From the NCBI GenBank assembly GCA_025738555.1, contig JAOVFP010000001.1:4898001-4962000 (forward strand): a stretch of DNA of 64,000 bases. The letters are read 5' to 3'. The notes under the pieces are model-generated. The model ran no database searches, had not been told where the DNA came from, and worked only from the letters and a program-made list of their open reading frames with translations. Source of the stretch: Cyathus striatus. Lineage: Eukaryota > Basidiomycota > Agaricomycetes > Agaricales > Nidulariaceae. The position numbers and the translations under genes were made by a program. This document shows, one piece after another, positions 48,915-59,287 of the stretch. The number at the start of each line of letters is the position of its first letter. The stretch's first letter is position 1.

Positions 48915-50081
48915 TTGACTTACAAATGTTTTCATCATATTCTAGGTTCTGTGCCCGAGGACTTCTTGACTCCAAGAGAACTTGATCTCTTAGAATATGT
49001 GCTTGATACCAGACAGCAAGCACTCACTTTTTCGGATGAGGAAAGAGGTACATTTTTGCAAAAATACTACCCTGACTATGAGATTCCTGTTATAGAACAC
49101 ACACCATGGGTTCAAGCACCCATTTGAATCCCTAAGGCTATTGAGGAAGATGTTTGGCAACTATTATGTAGCCAGATTAATGCCGGGAAGTTTGAAGTCT
49201 CAACAGCATCATACTGATCTCGCATGTTTGTCATCAAAAAGAAGCCTCTACTCCTATGCGCTATTGCTTCTGGGGAACCGAAGCAGGACCAACCCCCTGG
49301 CTTGCATGTAATTCAAGATGTTCAGGAACTTAACAAGGTTACAGTTTGAGATTCGGCTTTGCCTCCAAGGGTTGAAGATTTTGCTGAGTCATTTGTGGGG
49401 AGAATGATTTACGGGCTGATAGATTTACTTTCAGGATATGATGGGTGACGCCTAGCTGTGATATCAAGACCTCTCACCACTTTTAGTTGCATGGAAGGAC
49501 CGTTGCATGCAGGTACACTTCCTCAAGGTGGATGTAACTTGGTCTCGGAGTTTCAGAAGTGCACCATGCACATACTTCGTGAAGAGATCCCAGATAATGG
49601 GAATGTGTTTATTGATGATACTGGGGTTATGGGACCATTTTCTCACTATGACAGTGAGGAAGTCACACCAGATATAAGACACTTCGTTTATGAATTCGCT
49701 ACCACCCTGGACTGTTTCTTTGCTAGGTTCATAGAAGCTGGAATTACAGCATCAGGGTACAAACTCATCCTGGTGACACCAAGTATGAAGATTGTTGGCA
49801 CCATTGTTTCACACCATGGATGGGAGCTTGAGCATGGGCTAGTATCTAAGGTGTTAAACTGGGGACCACTCAAGAATATTACTGATGTTCATTTGTTCTT
49901 GGGGACTGCTGGTGTGGAATGAAAATGGATCAAGGGATTTTTGATTATAGCAAGGCCGGTCACTATTTTTCTTAGGTCGGACCAGCCTTTTGTATTTGGG
50001 GATGAAGTTCAATACACGAAAGAGACTTTACAAAAGAGGATTTCTTCCACCCCTGTTCTTATTCATTTGGAGTACAAGTGA
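48915..50081 (+). pseudogene. Ty3/gypsy reverse transcriptase fragment (decayed)
   Basis: After a tether region (TPRELDLLEYVLDTRQQALT) come RT blocks. These are the lead-in with VIKKK, VIQDVQELNKVTV, MIYGLIDLLSGYDG, SRPLTTFSCMEGPL, then the catalytic region VFIDDTGVMGP (FIDD in place of YxDD). They are followed by VGTIVSHHGWELEHGLVSKV, FLGTAGVE and KWIKGFLIIARPVTIFLR. TGA stops at 49125, 49215, 49347, 49446 and 49920 all lie in one frame, and no indel is needed. It ends at 50081 without RNase H or integrase. Confidence 0.82.
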
Positions 50082-50411
50082 ATATTACTATATTGTAATG
50101 TGGTGATCATATGTGATCATTGACTTATTTTAAATTGAATACCATTACTGTAGGTCCATTGCAATATGGTGATCATATGTGATCATTGGCTATTTTGAAG
50201 TGAATATTACTACTGTAGGTCTATTGCAATATGGTGATCATACATGATCATTGGCTATTTTGAAGTGAATATTACTACTGTAGGTCTATTGTAAAATGCT
50301 GTTCATATGTGATCATTATCTATTTTTAAGTTAATCCTACTACAATATAATGTGATCATTAGTTATTTTAATGTGAATATTACTATATTGCATTGTAGTG
50401 ATCATATGTGA
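50082..50411. repeat. 65-bp tandem repeat, ~5 copies
   Basis: Each unit contains GTGATCATATGTGATCATTG, itself a palindrome around TGATCATATGTGATCA, and GAATATTACTACTGTAGGTC. The first and last copies are more diverged. The array starts directly at the truncated end of the retrotransposon relic. Confidence 0.85.
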
Positions 50412-50439
50412 TTAGACAGGTTAGACAGATTATAACTGT

Positions 50440-50545
50440 CTGCAACTGATGAAGTATCTAAAGGCAAATCAGATTGGTCCTGATCAATATCTATATCTTC
50501 ATCCTCCTTATCTTTCCAAGCATCTTCATTCTCTTCACTGTCTCT
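50440..50545 (-). pseudogene. Second copy of the KDZ transposase C-terminal tail
   Basis: This stretch repeats, with differences, the coding end of the KDZ relic at 51095-51220. Shared features are CAACTGATGAAGTATCT, GGCAAATCAGA and the run encoding an acidic Asp/Glu/Ser tail on the minus strand. It is a partial duplicate or the trace of another insertion. Confidence 0.6.
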
Positions 50546-50723
50546 AAATTCACTTCAAATTCTCAGCAGCTCTAATTCTAGCATCTAAATTTACCTCAAA
50601 TTTCAGCAGCTCTGTTACACATGAAACACATACTACTACATGTTATTGTACATCTTATCATATGTGTTAGATATTCTGGGTTGCACAGCTTCTTTGACAG
50701 CTGTCACTTGTCACCTGTCATAC

Positions 50724-50813
50724 TTGACAGTTCTGTGATTGACAGATCCTTGATTGACAGTTCTGTGATTGACAGATACTTGATTGACAGATATGTGATT
50801 GACAGATTGACAG
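50724..50813. repeat. 15-bp minisatellite
   Basis: About 5.5 copies of TTGACAGTTCTGTGA and TTGACAGATACTTGA variants occur in tandem, ending in a CAGCTGTCAG palindrome. Confidence 0.85.
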
Positions 50814-51068
50814 CTGTCAGTTACCTTAGTTACAGGACTTTGGTTGGACTTTGGTAGACTTACTCAGTATATAAACACTCTGTAACTTGGTAGTTGTTAA
50901 CAAGTTTCCTCCCCATCTTGTGTCTGTGTCTGTGTTTGTGTTTGAGTTTTTGCTCCACTATCACCCTCTTGCTCTTCATTATCCTCTATTCTCTCTCTAC
51001 CACACTCCTTATTCTTTGTTACTTCTCACAATATGGATATTCTACCAATCATCATCACTTTGTCCAAT

Positions 51069-54000
51069 TCAATCTTCATTACTACTAAAGTCCTTATCAT
51101 CACTATCTGCAATTGATGAAGTATCTGAAGGCAAATCAGACTGATTCAGATTATCATCCATGTCTACATCCTGCTCTTCCTGCCAATCACCTTCATTCTC
51201 TTCACTATTCTCTTCCTCATTACTTTCTGACCTTGAATCAACTGATGTAATATATCTTTCAGCCCACTCTGGAGTATAATTATCTCTTTGTAAAATAGGC
51301 AGCCAACATCTTGCACACTTATATGCCAGCCTTTCACATATTGATGCTTGTTTCATAGCATATGCCATGACTCCCTGCTTAATATCCAGTCCTACATCAT
51401 CTCTAGTTTCTAATATCTGCAATGCTTCTCCACCATTGTCCCTTCCACTCAAAGTATACAATGGTTCATTGCATCTCCTCTCTAAGTATAAGTACTTCCT
51501 CATACCATCTGTCTCTTTGTGCATGTGCCTTTGCCCACTCAATTTTCAGATATTCACCTTCATTATTATCATTTGCATGTTTATTGGAGGAAGTTTGAGT
51601 CATCAACCAAATCCAGGACATTTCAAATCACCCATTACTTGATGAATCATCTGGATCTTTTCCAGGTCCTGATATATATTCATTTTTAAGCTCCAGTAAA
51701 TGAGTCTGCCAGGTACCATTTGGATCTAGTACTTGAATTGCTGCATGTGCCCTTTGGTAGCAGTCAGCATAAATGTCTGATTTATCTCAATATAGTTTAA
51801 TCTTATCCCTCATGTGTGTATTTGGCTTATTTCCTGTACCAGATGCATTTGACTTCTTAAACTGCCATGCTGTTGAAATTATTTGAAGGTGATGCCGAAT
51901 GTTTGCTAGTGCATCTTCAGTCTGGGCCAGTCGAAGTCTCAGTTCTGTTGCTGCAAATCTTTTAATTGATAAAGTATTTTGCAACTCCATTGGAAGCCCT
52001 GAAGGGAGATATAATGGGGCCATTTCAATTTTACTCAATTCTTTTTCAACTTCTAGTAGATATTTTACTTCTGGCATATATATTATTTGAACCTCTTGCC
52101 ATTTATGAATTTTTGCTGCAAGTGCTACATGCTTGTCTTGTAGATCAGCTAGATCTTTTGATGATGTCTGCTCCACATTCATAACCTCAAGTTTAAGTAA
52201 ATGTCTAGAAAAAAATATAAGTGATATATGCTTCTTTATAGATTCTAACTTACTGTTGTTCTTCAAGTTCAGGTCCAAGCATTAAAAACTTAGTTATAGT
52301 CATTTTATATTCAGAAATTACTTTCATAATAGTAGTTGCAACTTCTTCTCGAGTTAGCTCAAGTCTAACATCTTGCATAGTGGTTGCTACAAAATATTAG
52401 CTAAGTTTTGGTAAAAGAAGCCAACTTACTGCATTCTGGTTCATCATATGGATTAACATTGTTGTGATTCATATTCCATGCTGTAATTTGAGATTCCCAT
52501 TTTGCTGTTATGGTGGGATTAAATGTTTTGTGAAATTTATCAAAGAGAACTTTGTGTTTTTCACTCATGGTGATTGCTTCCTTATATTTCTTAGGGAGAT
52601 ATGTGCCTATAGTTACAAATTTAGTAATATAATATATAATATAGATTTAGAATGACTATACTAACACAACCCAATAACCTTTTGAATATTCCATGCACTC
52701 CAATGGTCATTTAATACTTCATGTCAAGAAGCTGGTCCCATTTCACGTGTGCTAGGATGAAGTTGATTGCTACTTGACCAAGTGGTTTCAACTTCTTCTC
52801 CACAAGTTCGACCAGCACCAGGCCAGTATGCTAGAGCATAGTTGTTTTGACAAGATCTTCCATGGCCATTTATATGCCAAGAAGGCACTCCAACATCAAT
52901 CTTCATATCAGATGAAACTCTCATGGACTCAGGATATTCTTCAATTCTTTTTCTCAAATTTTTTGACCACTGACATCCAATGTCATAAGTGATAACTATC
53001 CAGGAAAGAGAGACACCAATAAGTGTTGAGAGTATAATATAGTCAATATTGTTATATCTATTTAAAAAAATATTAATTAAGTAATTTTAATTATCAATAT
53101 TTTCATACCATTCTCCCTTTTGCAAATCACCAGCACCATTTCATCTAATTAAAGTATGTCTTGAGCATATTACAAGAGCTGTTCCAGTTACAGAATGTCC
53201 TGGAGCTGAATGTATTCCTGCCTGAAGGATAGCATCATGTTGAGATTCACAAGTATTGATCTACTATATGCATAAGATTAGTGTCAAGAAATAAGTAAAA
53301 TAACACATACTTCAGGATTTTGAATATGATATTTAAGGTGACTTTGATAACTTTTCTCTTCAACATATGGGCCCCAGCCAGGCATAAGCTCTATGTCCTG
53401 AATACCCCGATCTTTACAACTCAACTTGAAATTTGCATCAACAGCCAAATACATTATGTACAGGAATCTTAATTTTATAGTGTAAGCTATGTATAATAAA
53501 TATAATAGAACTTTACTTACTTTAATAATTCTTCTTTCTCCCAGTCTTCTGGAAGGTTTTTACCAGGGTGTGGACATGCAGGACACTCAGCTGTTAATTC
53601 TCCATTCTTTGTGCCTGAAATTCCTTCAGTATGTTGGCCCCTACCACCTCTTTTACACAAGAACAGAACTCTCCACATTCTCATAACAAATCTAAATTCA
53701 TTATAGCGGTTCTATAGTATGTAGTATTAGTACAATATTAGTATTTGTATTTTATTACAAATTGTGCCTACCATTTCATCTTCAAGTTTGCATTTGTCAG
53801 TTTTTTGACAGAGAGTGTGGTACCAGTCATATAGAGTTGTCTTTTCTTGTAATGTAAGTTCATGAAATGTATCAAGACAGTCAAATGTAAAAACAGTTTG
53901 AGGCCAGACAAAGCTTGCTGGAAACCATCCAGCATGCATTAGTTGTGTATATCTAGGGATTATCTTTGATCTGCAATCACAGAAGAACACTGAAACCAGA

Positions 54001-54915
54001 TGAAGTCCACTGGTATCAACAACCACTAAGTCAACAGCATTATCAGCTGGGTTTGGACAAACTGCTCCCCTACATTCAAGTTGTATATGAAGCCCTAAAT
54101 TTTTCAAGGAGTCCTTTTCAAAATAAAATTTATTCCATTTCTAGCCAATCAAAACTATAATTTAGACATAATATTAATATAATAATATTTTTGTATCTCA
54201 CCTCAATCCTATGAAGTGGTAATTGTACATGTCCTTTTACAATGCAATCTTTGCATTGCAATAAACAACCATAGAAACAATCTTTGCATTTATAACACCC
54301 ATTTTCTTTTTTACATGCAGAACATTTATCTTCACTTGCATAATCACCCTTGCCATCATGGTGAAGGAGCTCATCTAGCAGTTTATCCTGATATTTTATC
54401 CATTCTTTCAGTTTTGCCTACAAAATTGATTAGTTTAGCACATAAGAGTTGTCACATTATCTTCTGACCGAAGTCTTTTGATTACACTCTCGTCTTGGTT
54501 TGAAATCTGGGTCTGGGTTTTGCATGATTGGAACAGAGTCATCATTGTTATGATATTCATTTTCATCTAGCTGTGGTAATTTCTCTGCATTCTGTGTTAT
54601 AGTTTTCTCATTTCCAGTATTATAAGCTATGCGCTCTCTTTGTGATTCCTTCTGTAATATTCTTTTGCCATGGCTCTCCTTAATTGTAACTGATGTAATA
54701 CAAGATATTCTTCGAGAAGCACTAGTTTCTTGATTTGGTTGACTTGATTTATCTCCACTGCTATCATGATGTGTTGATGTTCTAGGTCTCACAACAGTTC
54801 GGAACTGAATTGAGCTGGTAGTCAATCTGACAATTGATGAGTGCCTTAACCATTTTTGGTTAGTGTTTGACACTTTGGCTATTGGGGAGCCTTCGTGATG
54901 TCGCTTCAGAGCCAT
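51069..54915 (-). pseudogene. KDZ (Kyakuja-Dileera-Zisupton) transposase with CxC2 domain, decayed
   Basis: The relic reads from MALKRHHEGSPIAKVSNTNQ (54915) leftward through several introns. A Cys cluster (CSACKKENGCYKCKDCFYGC) precedes the CxC2 region (GAVCPNPADNAVDLVVVDTS, FFCDCRSK, HAGWFPASFVWPQT, FDCLDTFHELTLQEKTTLYD). The KDZ core follows: LAVDANFKLSCKDRG, MPGWGPYVEEKSYQSHL, TGTALVICSRHTLIR, GAGDLQKGEWY, VPSWHINGHGRSCQNNYAL, WPGAGRTCGEEVETTW and the diagnostic STREMGPAS. A coiled-coil C-terminal part and an acidic tail (51069-51160) complete the layout. An in-frame TGA interrupts the core near 53143 (within IR-NGAG), and other stops separate later exons. KDZ elements are cut-and-paste DNA transposons abundant in Agaricomycetes. 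No terminal repeats were located. Confidence 0.85.
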
Positions 54916-56364
54916 GTTGCAGCAATTGCTTTGAGTGGAGGAAAGTTAGAACAAAAATACCAAAATGTTACATATGTGAAGTTCAAACATTTATAGTACT
55001 TATCACTGACTTATATATAGCATGCATGGAACATGTTGTTGAAATGTGGTTGACCTCAAGGCAGCTATGATAATTATAGTGCGCAAATGGCATACATACG
55101 TAAAATACTACCTGTCACTGACACTGCTGTCAACACATGTCAGCATCACGTCAGTATAGACCTACAACTCACTTCTTTCATGCAAGCAACCCACCAATCA
55201 ACTTGTATAGTCTCTAGCTTTGTGACCCCCCATTCGTTGCCACCTAACCCACTCACTGACTTTCTCAATACCCTAGTTTCATACCTCCTTTGTTTTTTTT
55301 GTAACCTCATCAACATTCTCCAATGCTGAATATCATGAGTTACTCATCAAGCTCAAGGCCACTAGGAATACACCTGTTGATTGTGTACTTACGTTCTCTG
55401 TGCAAAATGGGTCCATTAGCACAATGCAGGAAAGCTACTTGTTTCAAATAATGCCTCGAATCATGTGTTGTAACGGTTCTATCAGGGGAGTGGGCAATAG
55501 TATGTCCTTTTTTTGTATCATTTCTGTTCATTCATGCAGGCAGTGTTTTTGCACCAGGATAGGATAGCTGACATGGTGAAGTATGTAGTGCAGCTCTAGA
55601 ACACCTAAGAGACTGAGATTCGATGGAAGAGTGGTTCGCAGTAATGGTGGTTGTGAAGCTGGCAGTGCTGGGTGTAGTGGTGCACTACCTCAATTATTCA
55701 TGACATTAACGTATTTTCTATAGTTTGACCACCTCAGGCGCCTTATGGATCACACAGCTTTGCTATACAGGTACACTTGACATTTGCTGGCTTCTTTAGC
55801 CTGGAAGTAGTGGGTGAAGCATTTGTTTTTATATTATATCCTTCTATCCTGTCTCTTTCATTCATTTCGTCTGTTTACATACATTATGTATCCCTCCTTA
55901 CTCATCTCATTCCTTGCTTCTCTGGTAAAGCTACATCTCACTACCTTCCTAGGCTCAACTCACAGTTTACACTCCTACTACTCAATATTGAATAGTGCAA
56001 TGTGCATTTCTCTCTCCCCATGCGCTTGGTGCACATAACGATCTGCACAACAGGTTTGCTTGTGTAGATCTGGGAACAAATGGAGATCAGGTGCATCTCC
56101 TTTCTCTTTTATTTCTTCTCTACTTCTATTTCTCCATCTTTTCCGGCCTTCTTTTGTGTGCACTGCAACATTATAACACCATCTGACCTACTCAATTCAG
56201 TTGTTACTCATATACACCTCTCATCACTCCTTTCCCGCAATGCCCTCAATCCATCCTCACTTTCTCTTCACTATCTCCACTCCACAAGTTCCCCACATCC
56301 ATAATGTTATTGAGTGCATTTAAAATGATGCATACCTCCTCTCCCCTCCCCTCCTGACATCTCA
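54916..56364. other. Intergenic stretch, no gene recognised
   Basis: Only short open frames and pyrimidine-rich plus-strand runs are visible. The region probably belongs to transposon flanks. Confidence 0.35.
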
Positions 56365-56625
56365 CTCGAGGATTAGCATATAGGCATGTCATCTGCTTGA
56401 TGCCAACGAGGGTAGGAGAGGGTGGGTATTGCGGGTACTCAATTGAGGGGATGTGACTTGAGGATGAGCATATAGGCACATCGAGATGGGGGAGGGGAGT
56501 GATTGACATGGTCTGAGGACAAGCATATGGGGATGTCGACTGTGTGATACTGATGGGGGTGGGGGATGTGACAGGTACTTAACATGATTTGAAGATAAGC
56601 ATATAGGCACTCTGACTGCATGAGG
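56365..56625. repeat. Degenerate ~60-90-bp tandem repeat
   Basis: Four spaced copies of the core GAGGATGAGCATATAGGCA (with variants) occur at about 56368, 56460, 56516 and 56589, separated by GGGGGAGGGG-type runs. Confidence 0.6.
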
Positions 56626-57769
56626 AGTGTATAGACATGGAGGTTTGGGTACTTGGGTCATTACATGCCTTTAGGTACTGAATGAGGCTTTTTGTCTGCT
56701 CTTTGAGTTCAATCTCTTGTAGCTGTATCTCCTCCTGAGCTAGATAAATCCACATGTCATTCATAAAGGACATTTCAGCACTAAGTGTCTGCTTGAAAGT
56801 GCAACTGAGCTGCTCATGTGTGCTTGCAATGTCTGTTTTAGTTAAGGACATGAGGGATTGATGGTGCCGAGAAATGGTATCCTCTGTCTTAATGAAAAAT
56901 CCATTAAGTACAAAATGTGTTATGTTTAGTGGAGGCAAGAGTGCGGAGGGGGGGGATCGAGAGCTGATGGTGCTGAAATTCCAAAATTGTGAAAGGTAAT
57001 GTAGAAAGTGATATTCCTTAGGCAGAGTCTATGCATGAATAGAGTAATTTTATAGTGTATATCTCAGTGTGGTATAGTAATACAACAACTAATTACCTAT
57101 ACACAAATAGAGTAGTTAGATAATGTATATCTATATGATAGGTAAGTAAATGTAATAGAATAGAAATAGTAAATAAAGTATTCACCTCAGTGTGGTATAG
57201 CAATACAATGACTGAGGTGTAACAACATATCTAGAGTCTATATATACTGTCCATAGTACTACTAGGGCATACAATAGGTAAAAGGGAGAAAGGATGTTAT
57301 GAAGATAAAAGGGAAAAGATCAAAGGAAAAGTTAAACCACAATGTGTACTATGGTAAACACATTATGCACTTATTTCAACAGGTAACTGTGGACATATCA
57401 GTCTGTCAGAAGACTTTGAGATGAGTTCTTGTTCTAGTTGATACTTGGATTCTGGTGGCCTTCTGCCTATATGTGCATCCAGTGTGGTAAGGCTACTCAA
57501 CTGGGTCATTCCCAAACCTATAGCTCCTATAAGTGAGTTTGGAATTAACTCAATAGATAGAATGTGAGTATATATAAAGATAGGAGAAGCATAGGAAGAG
57601 GGCGTCAATAGACTACAATAATGAGGTCATGACTGATAACAGATTGAATTTATGTTGGATGAATGGCCACTTTCTACATCGAAAGATGTTGATACGCTGC
57701 TATATTAAATGCTCAACAGTTGCTATTTGGTTGCCATCTCAAGTTTCATATGTTTTATTTTCTCAAAGG
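56626..57769. other. Spacer with scattered short repeats
   Basis: A minus-strand frame at 56579-56938 (for example AEMSFMNDMWIYLAQEEIQL) looks helical but is unassigned. The words CTCAGTGTGGTATAG and ACAAATAGAGTAGTTAGATA recur near 57060-57240, suggesting decayed tandem repeats. Confidence 0.35.
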
Positions 57770-58275
57770 TGCAGATATGCTGATTTGATCATCAAGATCA
57801 AGATGAGTAGATGATCTACTTTCACTGCAGAACATAATTGATAAGAGCTAGTTATTGTCCTCTCTCGGAAGATGTAGATATGCAACATGTTAGATCAAAT
57901 CGATATCTTTCAAAATGATCTATTTGTACTGTAGGTTTTAGATTATAATAGTGACTTTCCTCTTTCTAAAGATGTGGATACACTGACATGTTAGATCAGA
58001 TCAAGATAGTTCTTTCAAAATGATCTATTTACACTGTAGATTTTAGAGAATAATAACTATGTTCCTCTTTCCAAAGATGTTGATACACCGACTTTCTGAA
58101 GACATGGATACACTGACATGATAGATCAGATCAAGATAGTTCTTTCAAAATGATCTATTTACACTGTAGATTTTAGAGAATAATAACTATGTTCCTCTTT
58201 CCAAAGATGTTGATATGCCGACTTTTCGAAGACATGGATATGCTGACATCTGAGATCAGATCAAGGTAGCTTTCA
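57770..58275. repeat. 130-bp tandem repeat, ~4 copies
   Basis: Units are anchored by GATCAGATCAAGATAG at about 57994, 58124 and 58254 (130-bp spacing), with a shorter diverged unit starting near 57893 and a trace before it. Each unit also carries TTTCAAAATGATCTATTT and CAAAGATGTTGATA. Confidence 0.8.
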
Positions 58276-59287
58276 AAATTCAGTGTATTAGGGATTCAAA
58301 TACACACGTAATTGAACTGTGTTTGTGCTAAAGAAATTATATTATTGTGATACTGTAGAGCAGGCAAAATGTGATATCTTGCATATCTGAAGTTCCAATT
58401 ACAATTACATCATCACACATCATACTGGAATAACATGTCCATATGCATTCCACCCGTCTCAATCTATCCTCACCTCTCCACTCGCCCCATTCTTCACCTT
58501 CCTCAAAAAGTACATCTTCATGCACTGCTCCAACATCACACTCAGTCCAGGGATCATTTCGACATGTCTGGACCTCTCCACCACCGCTCACACAGCCAGA
58601 CCCTGAAGTTTGACAGTACATGAAGACTATCCCTCAACACCAAGTTCCCCAATTTATTTCTCAATTCTCCCTTCATGTTTCAGCTATTTTTCCTATTTAT
58701 TTTCCATTGCTTTAATCTGAGATAAGTTGTTTACCAGTGTCTGTAGTAACTTACACATTTTAGGATTAGTTGGTTTTATTCAGTGCACAAGTCTCTGTAT
58801 TTTCTACAGCTCATCGAATCAAGTTTTTCACCACCATGAAATTGTACTTTAAGTTTAACTCCCCGTCCCTATGCTCTCACCATTGACTTTATCGGTTTAC
58901 ACACTCCCCTTCTCGTTTTCACACCGGAACCCTGTATTGAAGTTCTTTCTCTCTCGTAATGTTCCAAGACTCTTATTTCATTGGTCTCACTCCCTCCCTC
59001 TCACCTTAGAACACCCACATTGGATGGATGTCTCGATGTACTCACATATTGTCTTCGTTTAGGTATGCCCAGCGGACTTATGACCTCTTCAATACACTGA
59101 GAATACAGGCTGTACATTTGTGTGTAAACACCATTTAGTTGGACACACACCAAGTCGCCACATAGTTGAATTTCGATGTAAGCACACTCCACATCCCTCT
59201 GTTCACTGTAACCCCCTCTGTTATTCACCATAATCTCTCTCAAAATCCTCAGCAATTTATTGACTGAACCATGCTTCATCATTAACC
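58276..59287. other. Spacer, no gene recognised
   Basis: A pyrimidine-rich stretch lies around 58440-58600 and 58860-59010; no coding motif was seen. Confidence 0.35.

Larger units (their letters stand above)
45971..50081 (+). mobile_element. Degenerate Ty3/gypsy retrotransposon (gag-protease-RT)
   Basis: One reading frame with interruptions runs from a gag-like start to an RT fragment and stops before RNase H and integrase would be expected. I found no LTRs. It is truncated at the 3' side, where a 65-bp satellite begins at once. The two coding blocks are described separately. Confidence 0.8.
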
